64,000 nt of DNA from Piromyces finnis (taxonomy: Eukaryota > Neocallimastigomycota > Neocallimastigomycetes > Neocallimastigales > Neocallimastigaceae): positions 62,001-126,000 of the forward strand of contig MCFH01000014.1 in NCBI GenBank assembly GCA_002104945.1. The letters run 5' to 3'. The notes beneath the pieces are model-generated. The model had not been told where the DNA came from. It saw only the letters and a program-made list of their open reading frames with translations, and did no database searches. Below, one piece after another: positions 12,068 to 25,977 of the stretch. The translations under genes and the position numbers were made by a program. How positions within the stretch are numbered: position 1 is the first letter of the stretch; the number at the start of each line of letters is the position of its first letter.

Positions 12068-15000
12068 AGTTTTTGGATTTTTATCAAAAAAAAAAAAAAA
12101 AAACAATATTTCAATTTAAACTATTATTGTTAAACTGTTATTTATTATTGTTATTGCTTTTTTTTTTCTCTTTTTTTTTTTTCTTCCTTTTTTTTTTTTT
12201 TTTTTTTTTTTTTTTGTAAAAAAAAAACTATTTTTAAAAAAAAAATATAATTTAAATTTAATATTTATTGTATATAAATTTGATAAAATTAATATAGCAT
12301 TTTTTTAATTTAGTACTGAAAAGTTTATTAATGACTTTTTCTTTAGTAATTAAATAGTTTTCTTTCTCTTATTTTTTTTTTTTTTTTTGAAAATCTATTT
12401 AATTATAATTAATATAAATATATTATTAATTAATTTTAATGTTATTAATAAAAAAGGAAATTTATAATATCGAATAATAACTTTACCTTTATATAAAAGT
12501 GAATAAGTCAATTTATATATATAGCAAGAATTAATATATAAATATTCTTTTAAAATTTTTTGTAGTTTATAATAAAAGAAATTGTTTATAGCGAAATGAA
12601 TTGTTATTATTTCAAAAAAAGAAGCAATTAATATTATTTAGAAATTGATAATTTGCTATGAATAAATAAATAAAAAAAAAGTAATAAATTTCATACTTTC
12701 TTTTTTTTTTTTTTTTTGTTTTGTTTTTTTTTAATATTTCAAAGATAAAGTTATATATTACAAAAAAAACTCTTTATTTGTATAGAATTCTAGAATGGTT
12801 TATCGACAAGATTACTAATAATGGAAAAATAACTTGTACAAATATTTTATCTAGTACTTCATAAATTAGAAATGTTATTTTATTATATTCTTATTTTTTT
12901 ATATTATATAAATTATTTTTTAAATAATTACTTTATAATATTATATTGGAAATTATATTCCATTGATATTTGAGTTTGAAAGAAATAATTATTATGTAAT
13001 TAAAATAATTCACTCAATAAAAATATAATTTATTGTTCAAGATAATATAATTTTGATTTTATTATTTCTCTTTAATAAATGATTAAATGATTTTTAATTG
13101 AAAAGATTACAATTATTATATTAAATCAATTAATAGTAATTTTTTTTTTTTTATATTAAAAAAAAAAACAATTTTTTATTTTAATTTATTACTATTACTA
13201 TTATTATTACTATCGTTATGTGGTGTAACTAATATTGTTTAAACTTTATCTTTTCTTTTTTATTATAATTATGTTTTTTTTTTTTTTTTTCATTTATAAT
13301 AATTCAAGATTTAAAAGATAGAAGAAAAAAAAAAAGATTAAAAGAAATTAATAAATTAATATTGATAAATTTATTTTAATATAATTATTTAAAATTTTTG
13401 ATATATGGCGCATATACATAAAATGATGAAATTATATAATATTCTATATTAAATTATAAATATTTCATGGCTAATTATATCATGTGTATTTCATGAGATA
13501 TCAACATAGATTCTGAATTGGACTTTCAGAACTTTTTTTGTACTACAAATTCATATCAGAATTTAGGGCTCCAACATAAAAGAAAAAAAAAAGGAAATTA
13601 ACCAAATTGTCTACTACCAATATTTAAGTTCTATGTAAATATACATATTTTTTTTTAACAATTTAAAGTATTTAGAGTTTGATATATATTTAATATTATA
13701 TTTCATTGCTAAATTAGATAATATGCATGTGTTTAATTTCGAAAAAGCTTAATGTTTTTTAATTCTATATTTAATTGTAAAATGCCTATTTATATATTTT
13801 CTTTTTCTTAACCATTATAGATAGAATGTTATTTTTTTTTCTTCTTTTAATAATTATTTTAAATACCATTCTATTGAGTAAAAAAAAAAAAAAAAAAAAA
13901 AGAAATCTATAATTAATTAATATTTTTATTAAATGAATATTATATATTATTTATTTATTAAATTATATTACAAAAGTGTATTATACATATATAATAATTA
14001 ATAATATTAATATTAAAACCTTATTATTAATATAAATTTATTCAATAGAATGATTTAATATTTTATTTTATTTTATTATATTGTTACATGTAATTTAATA
14101 GATTTTTATTTCATATCAATAATATTATTCAGTTTAATTATTGACAAAAAAAAAAGTTTATTTATTATACTATTTAAAAAGATGAACTATAAAGAACTAT
14201 CGGAATAGAGCCTAATTTAGAAGATTTTTTTTTTTTTTACTTTTAGTTAAATGAATAGTATAATAATATAATAGATAATATTTTGAATTTTTTGTAACCG
14301 CCTCTTAGCTATTCATAATACATAAATAAATAATTTAAAACAATAATAATATAATATTTATGATCATAGTAATAATTATTCAATGATCCTTTGTGTATTT
14401 AATTATGTCTTTATTATTATTTTTAATTTATATACTATAAATAAACAATAAAATATATAAAATACTAACAACTTTATCCATCATTAGCATTATGTAATGA
14501 AAAATGTTATTATTTTTCATTACTTTAATAGGTTTCAAATAATATTTATAATTAAAAATGATATAAGGTTTGAAATTTTATTTATATTAATAATAATACT
14601 AAAAAAAAAAAAAAAAAAAAAAAACACCTTATTTATTAATTAAAAAAAGTATAATATTTAGTTTTTTAATTATTTACACAAAAAAAGAATGGAAAAGTAA
14701 TAATAAAAATTATAACATATTTATATTTTATAATTTCAACACTTTTATTACTAAAAAACATTAAGAGATCTATTAGTATTTAGATAAGCAATTAATAATT
14801 AGAGTACTTAAAATGACACGGAATGAGATTAAAAAATAAAAAAAAAAAAAAAGAAAAATAAAGTGCAATTTATATATTTTTTTTTTTTAATAAATAGTAG
14901 TAATAATAATAAAAATGTTAAAAGAATTGCCATATATTATCGAATGATCAAATATATATTAGCTAATAGTAAAAAATTCTTATTTTTATATTATCTTTTT

Positions 15001-18000
15001 TTTTTTTAATTCTACTTTATTTACAAAATTTATTATATATCAAAGCCAAATTCAATAGTGTAACGAGAAAAAATTGTAATCTAGGCAATTTTATAAACCT
15101 TTCATATATATTTTTCAAATACACATATATATTTATAACATTCCAAGAATTAGTAATCCATTTTATACTTTAGCAAAAGAATTTTCATAAATTATATTTT
15201 ATGTATGTTTATCATAAATCTATACATAAATTTCTTTCACCAATAAATGTTCGAGAAATTAATTAATTTGTTGAATTGATTAAATTGTTAAAAAAACAAT
15301 ATTCTATAAATTAAAAAATGAAAATGAGTTTGTATCCATCTATTTTATTTTATAGACATTTTAAATAAATATGAATATATATTTATTAGTAAGACTGATA
15401 ATTTTTAAGTAAATTGTTATCATCTTATATTTAATAGATTTAAATATTTTTTATTAGTTTTTGGAAAACCTTAGTAGAAAAGTATAACAAATAATAATAA
15501 ATTAATCATAAATTTTAATATATGATCTATTGAATTTTTCTAAAAAGGAAAGATTAAATAAACTTTTTTATATTAAATAAAGTTTATATAAAGAATAATT
15601 AAATTATATTAAAGTAGAACAAACTCATAGATCAAAGGAAAATTAAACATTAAAAAATATTAATTATTTCCTTTTTAAGGTTTGGAATTTAATATAAATA
15701 TTTTATTAAGTATTTTATCACCCTTTTCAATCAATTTAATTAATATATTGAAAATAATAAGGTGATTATATTATTAATAAACTTTATTAATTATAAATGA
15801 CTTGTTGAAATCAAACTCTGTCATATATAGAATTTTATTATTATTGGTTAACGAATATCAATAAAATAAAAAAAAGAAAAAAAAAAAAGAAAAATATTCT
15901 AAAACTACTACCACCATATAACCATGAAATATAAAAGTTTACAATTTCGTTATTAAATACTAATACGATGAAAGAAAATTCTTTATTCCTATTTTGAAGC
16001 GATATATCTTATAATCCTAGTTAAAAGAATATAATCCATATATTTAATTCTTATAAATTCCTTTTTTTTTTTTTACAAAAAAAAGTAACAAATATCATCT
16101 ATTTATTGTACATTTTATCTTCTTTTATGTATTGAATAAAATATATAGGATGTAATAATGTTAACAGATAAAATCATTATATGAATTATATGATAAATTA
16201 CACATATTTATATACAATAATATAATATAAAGTTTATAATTTTCCCCATATTACATAAAACTCTAATAATAAATGGTAATATAAAAGATTATTGTTATTA
16301 TCCACCTACAATTTCTTTTCTTTTTCTTTTCTTTTTTTTTTTTTTTTTTTTTGAATTAATAAAAAGTTCTTATTATATCTATGGCATATAATGTCATATA
16401 ATATGTATATATATATTAAACATTTTTATTAGTGTTATTATACCTATATACTAAAATACTATTTGTTACTTATTTAAAATTTTAAGAACAATTGACTAAA
16501 AAAAAGTAATATTTCTTTTTTTATTTTTTTTTATATAAAAAATACCTATTATAACAAATGTTGTTTTAATTTTTTTTTTTTTTTAGACAAAGAAGAGAAT
16601 ATACTTCTTGTATATATTTATTTAATTTATAATTGTATTAGGTGATAACACAATTGATAAAATAAATAATAAATAAAAATAATTAAATATAAAGATATAA
16701 ATATAAATAAAAAATAAAATATAAGTTGAATAAAAGTTCAATGAACTAATTTGTACTGTGTGGGATTGATCCTTTCTTAATAGATTAAATGAAATAAAAA
16801 AAAAAGTAACGATCAGATATGATAGTGTGATGTTTCTTCCATGAGTTCTTAATGTTTTCATTCAAAGAAATATAATATATATCCTAGATTAGATCCAATG
16901 GCCAAAATTTCAGCCAGAGATAAAAATTTCTCCTGGAAGAAGTTCTGGCTAAAAAATCTCAAAAAAATCATAACATTGAACCCTGTGTAAGGAACATTAG
17001 GAATGCTCTTTTGCTATATTGGTACGATGTCGGTGCTCTTGATTACATTAGATGTCTTAACTAAATCTATCAAAAAGTAGCTTCATAGAGTTACTAATGA
17101 TAATAGGGATTGTTTTAGTAAGAAAAGACTTTCTATATATGGAACATGAGACCCTAACTGTTCATTCAAATGTCTTTGTTCCACCTTATCAAAAATAATT
17201 TATAAAGTATCAAGATAAAAATAGTAATAATATATTGTATGAATTAGAAATAATGTCTATAGCCTTATAAAGTTAATTACTGGTTAATGAAAAAAATTCA
17301 TTTAAAGGAATTAATTAATAATCCATAAAAGAGTTCGATTATATGAATAAATCAACTAGAAGTTTATATGTTTTATAAATGTTTATTTCATTTTAAAAAC
17401 ATATGAAATAAAAGTATATTCAATTTTAATTAAGATTTTCAAATTAATTGTTTCAAAAAAAAAAAAAAAATAAAATAAAATAAAATTAAATAAAAAAAAG
17501 TTAAAATATAAAATATTTCTTCTTTTTTTTCTTTTTTCTTTTTTTTTATTTCTTAAAATGTAAAGATAATTTTTTATACACTATATAATAATCTGAATAT
17601 TTAAGTAAATTAAATAATTTTTAAAAACATATTAAAATATAAAAATTTAAAGTTTTTTATTAACATCATCAATTATTAGTTGTACATTTATATAAAGTAG
17701 ATAAATAATATAATAAACTTTTATTTCTTTTTTTCTTTTTCTACATAAAATAAATAAATAAAAACTGTAACAACAACAACAGTAAAAAGCAATAATTGAC
17801 TAAAGTTTTAACTTTTAATTTTTTTTAAAAAGTAATTTTTTATATAAATTTTTATAATTAATATTAACCAATCATTTTTTTAAAAATGTTTAAATCTTTC
17901 AATTTTTTTTTTTTAAAAAATAATATTGAAACAAAAAATAATTATTAAAATTTTAATAATTATTATAATAATATTATTATCTCAAAAAACAACAAAAATA

Positions 18001-18116
18001 TAAAGTCTAGATATACAAACACACACACATATATATTTTTTAAAAAAAAAAAAGTGTCAATAAACTCATTGAATAATTTATTATAATATATTTTGAATTA
18101 ATTTTTTTTTTTTAAA
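11817..18116. other. Long non-coding A/T-rich region
   Basis: About 6.3 kb between two divergent genes (PDE on minus, tRNA methyltransferase on plus). No recognisable gene, tRNA or rRNA. Homopolymer runs are dense, for example poly-T/poly-A at 12034-12235. The open frame at 12034-12219 is almost entirely Phe codons from these runs. The only compositionally distinct part is about 16862-17200, listed separately. Confidence 0.6.
16862..17200. other. Unidentified less A/T-rich island, possible degenerate mobile element
   Basis: About 340 bases with visibly more G and C than the surrounding 6 kb, and almost free of homopolymer runs. Both strands have stretches of 20-35 codons between stops (plus strand: ISARDKNFSWKKFWLKNLKK, then an in-frame stop shortly after). 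No family is recognised. No terminal repeats or target duplication were found by eye. It looks like the remains of an inserted or formerly coding sequence, but identity is unknown. Confidence 0.35.
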
Positions 18117-21100
18117 ATGGAAGAAACAAATAAAAGAATTCTTGACAATTCATCTCCAGAAGTTGAAAACAATGATGCAAAAAAAGTCAAAATTGATGTA
18201 GAATCTTCAGTTGAAAACAGTAGTAACAATGAAGTTTCTATGACTAATGTTGAAGAAAGTAGTTCAGTAGAAGCTTCTAATACTGAAGTTACCGAAGCTT
18301 CAAATACTGTTGAAACTACTATTGAAGAAACAGATAATAACGAAGAAGATAAGGAACAACAAACTGAATTTAAAATTAAGATTGAAAAACTTCCACAATA
18401 TATCAATATTCCAGATTTAAGAAAAATATTCCAAAAATACGAATTAAGATTCTGGAAATGTAAAACTAATTTAAAATGGGATTTTGCTTTTGCTAGCTTT
18501 AAAGTAAATATCAATAAGTAATATAATTTGATAATAAGAAAAAAAAAAAAAAAAGACCAATATAGTATTACTCTTTTTGGTGTAAATAGTTAATATTGAA
18601 TAGAAATAAATATAAAAGTTAAAGAAAAAATAAAGTAGAAATGTAAATCAAATTTGATAATATAAATGAGGAAATCGATTAATAAATGAAATGTGAATTT
18701 TGGAATTTCATTAATTAATTGTAAAATCAAGTTATCTTAATTTAAACTTAAAATTATTATTTACACAGAGAAAAAATAAAATCAATGAAATTTTGAACCG
18801 ACAAGTATTAAATAATCGAAACCAAACATAACAATTACTTTGAAATATTTCAATATAATCATAAATAATAGGAAATTAAATTTTAAAAGATTAATTTGAA
18901 ATTTATAAATTATTTTTTTTTTTTTAGTTATTTATTATTTATAAATATTTATTTACTTACGAATTAAACTAACAAATTAATATATATATATATATAATCT
19001 AATAAGTCTGAAGAAGAAAGACAAGATGCTATCAATAAATTAAATGGCTTAAAAATTAAAACAAGTAATATTGTTGTAATACCAATTAACGATGTAACTA
19101 TTTTTTTTTATTTTTATTTTATTAGTATAATAAAGTTTATTCATTTTATTAATATTAATTTATATATTTACCATATATAATATAATCATTATATATCCAT
19201 TAAAGAATAAAGATAAAGAAAAGAAATTTGAAAAAAGACCAAGTAACATAAGTAGAAAGGGTAATGTCAAAGAACCAGAACCAGAAGATACCAGAACCCC
19301 AAATGAAAAATTAATGGATCAAGTTACTCCATTCTGGAGGTACATTAAAATTAAAAAAAAAAAAAAAAAAAAACATTTTAGCATATATCATTATCCATTT
19401 GATTAATTAATTAATTAATTACTTATTATATATAATTATTTATAAATTATTTTCGGTAGATTTGAATATAAAAAACAAATTTTCAAAAAAGCTAGAATTA
19501 ATAAGAAGGTTCTTAGTGCTATGGTTAGAACTTTTAATCAAAAAGGTCGTTACATGGAAGATAAACAAAAATCTCAATTAGGTTGGGTTAAGGAAGCGTA
19601 AGTAGAATTTTTTTTTTTTTTTTTTTTTTTAAATTTAAAATTTACAATAAAGATATGATATTAATTAGTTTTAAGCCAATTTAAAAATGAATATTATAAT
19701 AATCAAATTAAATATTTATTATTTATTATATTTAATATATGCTTCATAAACATATTATAATAAATATAAAATAGTTCTGACGCTAACCGTGGTTTAATTT
19801 GTCCACTTGATGAAGTTGTTAAGTCACCAGTTTTAACTCATTATAGAAATAAATGTGAATTTACTATTGGACATGATTTTGAAGGTCAAAGAACTATTGG
19901 TTTTCTTTTAGGTTTATTCCGTGAAGGTGTTACTGTTGTTTTAGGTATAGATGAATGTGTTCATGTCCCAGAAAAGGCTAAAGCTGTTGTTAAGCATTTC
20001 CAAGTAAATATATATATATTAATTATTAATTCAATCCATACCTATTTGAAATTACAAATAAACTGATTAATTAAAAAAAAAAAAAAAAAGGAATATATTC
20101 GTAAATCTGATTTAGATGCTTTTAGTAGAAAAGGTCATAAAGGTTTCTGGCGTTTACTTACTACTCGTTTCTATAAAACTGGTGAAGGTATAATTAAACA
20201 TTTTAAATATGCATTATTCCCCCTTTTTTTTTTTTTTTTTTAGTTTTATAATATTCTTTTTATATTTTAATTATATTAAACTAAAATAAATAATTATTAT
20301 AATATTTTTCTCACCTTTTTTTTTTTTTTTTTTTTTTTGTTATTTACTCTTCAGATATGATTATTATTCAAGTTCACCCACAAGATCTTTCAAGAGAAAG
20401 AATAGAACAAGAAAAGAAGAATTTAGTAACTTTCTTTACTGATTTAATGGAAAAGATTCCAGATTTACATATTTCTAGTTTACTTTTCCAAGAATCTGAT
20501 GAAGTTTCTAATGGTGCCACTGAAAAAGCTGAAATGGAAGTTTTAATGGGATCAAAATATGCTCATGAAAACCTTTTAGGCATAAAGTAAATCATCTATA
20601 TATATTTATAGTATTAAATATATATAAAATAAATATTAATGCTTTAATTCCTTTTTTTTTTTTTTAAAAAAAAAAAAAAATAGCTTTAGAATTTCACCAA
20701 ATGCATTCTTCCAAGTCAACACTGATGCTACCGAACTTTTATACACAACTATTCGTGATTGGTGTATTGATAGTGTTGGCAAAGATAAAAAGATTGTTTT
20801 ACTTGATATCCTTTTAATTTCAATCTATCTATATATATATATTTAATATTCAATAATTCTTGATTTAATTTCCCCAATAATTATTTTATTATAACAAAAA
20901 GTTATTCCTTAACCTCCTTTTTATCTATTTATCTTTTAATTTTTTTTTCCTCAATTATAATAATTTATATCAATACATCTTTGTTGTGGTACAGGTACTA
21001 TTGGTATTTGTATGGCTCAATACTTTAAACGTATTGTTGGTATTGAATTATGTGAACAAGCAGTTGTTGATGCTCGTTACAATGCCGAAACTAATAACAT

Positions 21101-21764
21101 TAAAAATGTAGAATATATCTGTGCCAAAATTGAAGATGCTATGAAGGGTGTATTTAATAAAATTGGTCGTGATGAAGAAGTTGTTGCTGTACTTGATCCT
21201 CCAAGAACCGGTGTCCGTATCCTTTTTTTTTTTTTCATGAATTATATATTTTCAATATTAAATATATATCTATATATGTTTATAGATCTAAAAAGAAAAA
21301 GTATATATTATTATTCCTTAATTTCTGTTCTTTTTTCCATTTCAATTTTTTTTTTTTACTTTTAATAGATGGATCTGTTATTCAAGCTATTCGTGAATGT
21401 GCTGGATTAAAACATTTAATTTATGTTTCATGTGATGCTAATGCTGCTATTCAAAACTTTATAGAGTAAATTTAAATTTAAATAGATATAATAATATATA
21501 TATATATATATATTATTTTTTTTTAAAAAAGAAAAAAATTTTATAAATTATAATATAGAAATTAAACAACAATCATGATTTTTAAATTTTTTTTTATTAA
21601 TACCTCTTTTCTTTATATATTTTATATTTATAATTATTAGTCTTTGTAGACCAACTTCCAATAGATACAAGAACAATTTCTTTAAACCAGTTCGTGCTAG
21701 ACCATTTGATCTTTTCCCACAAACTAGACATTGTGAACTTGTTATTGATTTTAAGCGTGATTAA
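18117..21764 (+). CDS. TRMT2A: tRNA (uracil-5-)-methyltransferase, TRMT2A/Trm2 family
   Basis: SAM-dependent enzyme that makes 5-methyluridine (T54) in tRNA. Eleven exons: 18117-18503, 19007-19093, 19206-19339, 19460-19597, 19775-20003, 20091-20187, 20355-20586, 20684-20805, 20977-21216, 21369-21465, 21641-21764. They sum to 628 residues, close to the roughly 625 of animal TRMT2A. The N-terminus is acidic and disordered (residues 1 to about 80). An RRM follows across exons 1 and 2 (FKIKIEKLPQYINI, then FAFASFK, ending IVVIPIND). The methyltransferase half shows NAFFQVNTDATELLY, SAM motif LCCGTGTIG, DPPRTG, the catalytic Cys in YVSCDANAA, and a C-terminal FDLFPQTRHCE. Introns 8 (20806-20976) and 9 (21217-21368) carry U12-type signals. 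Presence of an RRM is the animal TRMT2A arrangement rather than that of yeast Trm2. Confidence 0.92.
20806..20976 (+). other. Putative U12-type AT-AC intron
   Basis: The intron starts ATATCCTTTT directly after a G at 20805 and ends at ...CAATAC (20976). Joining G to ATCTTTGT restores the SAM-binding motif LLDLCCGTGTIG in frame. TTCCTTAAC at 20905-20913 is an exact match to the U12 branch-site consensus, though about 64 nt from the 3' end, farther than usual. No GT-AG alternative keeps the motif. Confidence 0.82.
21217..21368 (+). other. Putative U12-type GT-AG intron
   Basis: The donor is GTATCCTTTT (U12 consensus RTATCCTTT), the acceptor TTTTAATAG. The junction C|AT gives His and the reading DPPRTGVHGSVIQAI, the expected family sequence. 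A branch-like TTCCTTAAT lies at about 21314-21322, some 48 nt before the acceptor. Confidence 0.75.
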
Positions 21765-22004
21765 AACTATTCCTCACTTTTTAGAATTTAATTTTTTAAT
21801 TTTTAAATTATTTTTTTTTTTTCTTTAATTCATTTCGTTTTAGTTTAATTTATATATTAAATATTATTATAATAACAACTACAACAATTACAACTTATAA
21901 AAAAAAAAAAAAACATATATTTAGAGAATAATGCAATAATAATAATAATAAAACATATATATATTATTATAAGTATACAAACTTTTTTTTTTAATTGCAT
22001 TAAT

Positions 22005-22048
<44 letters not shown>

Positions 22049-22616
22049 TTATAATTTCATAATTACATAGAATTATTTAAAGTTGATTAAAATAAAAGAA
22101 AAAGGGATTATTTTTTTTTTATTATATTTTATTTTATTTTATTATATTTAAATTTTTATTATTATTATTATTTTTTGTTTGGTGATATAATTATTACTGT
22201 TTTTTTTTTTTTTTCACTTATTTTATGGAAATGATAAAGATAGATTTAATTTATCCTTTTTTTTTTTTTCTTATCTTCTTTTTCTAAACTAGGATGAATG
22301 GAATAAAAAAAAGAAAAGAAAAGAAAAAATACTTATTATCTATATTATATTAAATAATAATAAAATAAAAATATTTTTATTAAATATAGAACAAAAATAG
22401 TACTTTTTTTTTTTTTATATATTTACTATATTTTTTTTATTTTTATTTTATTTCATTATTATTATTTTATTTTATTATATATATATATAATAGTTATATA
22501 GGATAAAGGATACATATATATATGTATATAAAAGAAAAAGGAGGGAAAAAATAATAATAATAGAAAAAAAAATTAAGCTTTATTTTAAAATCATATCTTT
22601 TTTTTTTTTCCTTTTC

Positions 22617-22647
<31 letters not shown>

Positions 22648-22660
22648 TTCTACTACTTTT
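21765..22660. repeat. A/T-rich convergent intergenic region with ATTT repeat
   Basis: Lies between the 3' ends of the tRNA methyltransferase (+) and SOG2 (-) genes. An ATTT tetranucleotide repeat occupies about 22009-22050. The rest is homopolymer runs. No gene is seen. Confidence 0.6.
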
Positions 22661-25600
22661 TTATTTTGAACAGAATTTTACAAGATTTTTTGCTGATTTG
22701 GTAACATTTTGTAATGAGACAATAACATTACGATTAAATGTAATACGTTGAGTTATTTCTCTTATAATAATGGTATATTGTATGAGACAATGGATATATT
22801 CAATAGAATCTTCATAAATGAGACGATGATCCTCCGCTGTTGAATTAGGATTAATAATGGCTGTGTTATTTAAGGTAATATTTCTAATTGGTATAAGATT
22901 TTTTGATGTGGCATGGATATCATTAAGGGTGGTATCAGGGGTTCCATTAACCGTGTAATTGACACAGGTCAAGAATTTTTCGTAATAATTATCAACAATG
23001 GTTCGGGTATTTTCCATGTGAGGACCTGAACAATCGACAATGAATTGATAGACTTCTGGATTTTCAGAAGCAAAGGTAGGCATTTTTATTGAATCAAACG
23101 TTATCTTAAGTAGTTCCAAACAAGCATAACTTGAACGAAGAGATGAAAATGATAAAATAAAGAATTGTTCTTCTAACGGATAATTAAATTCTTTTAATTC
23201 ATACGTCAACGAAAGATTTTTGAAATTATTCAGACGAGTAGAAGCTACCGAGGGCTGTGGTACAATGGTCATATTAATAGCGGATGGTAAAGAAGAGGCT
23301 GAATAGACAGATACTGTGTCTTCATTATTTTTTACATTGATTCCATTTCCGTTTATATTCATTTCCATATCATTCATACCGGCCATTGGAATGGTAGTAG
23401 ATTGTGGTGTTTGTATTTGAATATTGGATGGAGATCCGTTTTGAATTTGTGATGGTAATGTTTGTTGTTGTTGTTGTTGTGATTGTTGTGATTGTTGTGG
23501 TTGTATTTCATTATTCATAAACACTTCATTGCCTCCTCCTACAATTGCCGTTGAAGAAGAAGCGGAAAGAGAAGATTTATGTCTAATACGTCTTTCTATA
23601 GTTCCTATTGTATTAGAGGATATATGACTTTCATTGCCATTTATACGAGTATTAGTTGTCTCATGATCGATATTACTTTGAGTTGGTGTTATTATTGAGG
23701 TTGGGGTAACGACGGTAGCACTATTAGGGTTATTTCTACTATCTTCTATAGGCATATTGGCATTTATGTCAGAGACGGTGTTAACATTAGTATGATTTAC
23801 GGTTGATACTCCTTCATTGATATTACTATTCGTGACTAAACTGGTAAGACTATCCTTTCTTGGCAATGGGTGTATTTGAGTTTCAATATTAAGTTGCTGT
23901 GACAATTGAGATGGGTGATGTAATGTGTTTTCTGATAAAGGTTGTTGTTTTGAAATAGCAAATGGAGTTTGGTTAGTAATATTGCTATTGTTATTACTAT
24001 TATTATTATCGGTGGTAGCTTGATGAATATTCAACGATTTAATACTTTCGTTATAGCTACCTGTACCACTATCGGTGGCATCAAAACCAGTAAATGATTC
24101 TGTTAAAGATGTTCCATAGATATTAAGAGGTTCAGCAACTTCAGAATTTGATTTTTGATATAAGTTTTTCATGGATGAATTCGAGGCTTGAGATGTTGAT
24201 ATTGGTAGGGAAGAGAGATCATTCAGTGATGAACTCATTGAGGCCTTTAACCCGCTACCATTAATTGGTATTTCGTGACTATCCGTTAAAGATTTACTTG
24301 AATGATGATAAATAGGATTTGTTGCATTTTCATTATTATCAATGCCTACAGATGTTGATATAATGGTTGATGATGAAGAAGTATTTGCTGATTTAGCATT
24401 CATAGTATTGATAATAGAATTCATGGATGATTTTGAATTGTTAGATTTATGATTCATAAGTGATGGTATTGAAGCGGAGGAGGATGATCTTGTCATTGTT
24501 GGTGGTATTGGATTAGAGTTACGTTCAGAAGCTGGAATTGCCATTAGAACACTTTCAGTTGCTGCATGAACTTCTACAATTACACTATGACAGGTAAATA
24601 AAAAGTTTCTTGATACACGAATGTTTGTACTATCCATCAAAAGTTTTAAATTACTTTGTATTGTTATTAAGAGTTTTTTAACATCAGGTATAGTAGTCAT
24701 AACAATTAATTTCAAATCTGAACATAAACGACGATGTAACGATGGTTCGGTCATACCTCTATCGAAACGATCTAATGAATAAATAATTTGACATACCTTA
24801 CGATTAACATCTCCGTATTCTTTTTCAAATAATTCCTTTATTTTAGGGTTTGTTACTGCTGGTGAATATTGTTTTATTGCACGACAAAGTTGTGCTACTG
24901 CATATATTAAATTTCTTGCTGAATCAACAAAATAATATACCCATGGATCTAATTTATCCATATCATGAGTTAATCTAGGAACATTATGAAAATATGTATC
25001 GCATAAAATATCACAATCATTGATCGATGCTGCTTCTCTAATATAACTTTCCAAATTTTTTGAATGTCTTCCTTTAATATCATTATCAGGAATTCTTTAA
25101 TTTTTTTTTATATATATATATAATATTATATACATTTTGTTATTATTAATAATACCAAATTTAAGATTAAAAGATGAGTAAATAGTTTTTTATATATATA
25201 GGATTAATAAAAATAGGTTTCTTATTTTATGAAATATTTATTATAAAAAAAATTACTTTGCATAATCGTTTTTCTCTGCATATTAATATCGGAAGTGATG
25301 AATAATAAATAATAATGATAATAATAAGATTTATATATATGTTAAAACCTATACTATATATAGATATATATTTATATATTTATTTATTGTTTAATATATA
25401 AATATTATTAATATACCATCATTTTTTAAGAACTCTTTTAATCTATTGAGCCACTTATCCTGAGGCATTTCCGGTGGACAATTTATAATGTGTGGTGGTG
25501 GGTATTCAATTGGATTAAATTCTTTTTTTTTTTTAAATAAATATTTTTAAATGTAATATAAATTGTTAAAAGTAATTAAAAATATTAATATTTTTATATA

Positions 25601-25928
25601 TATTATATACTATTTTTTATTAAAAATATGCTTATTCTACCTAATTTTAGTATTTTTAATTCCTTTATTTTACTAAAATAGGAGGGTATTTCTTGTAGTC
25701 TATTTTTTGATATACTGAAAGCCTTTATTTTACGAATACTATTAATATATATATATATAATTACTATAAAACTATAGATATTACCTTTAAGGTATTTTGT
25801 AATCTACCGAAATCTTCGGGTAGAGTTTTAATTTGATTTTTACTAATATCTATTTAAATATAGAATATATTAATTTATTTTGATTTTCATTTTAATTTAT
25901 TATTATATCAAATAATACTCTTTTATTC

Positions 25929-25977
<49 letters not shown>

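Noticed and set aside
12034-12219. Plus-strand open frame almost entirely Phe/Leu
   Set aside because: A product of poly-T tracts.
25723-25740. Using the AG before TATTCG as the acceptor of SOG2 exon 4
   Set aside because: It gives an in-frame stop at the third codon; the AG 16 bases further gives the correct LRR spacing and phase.
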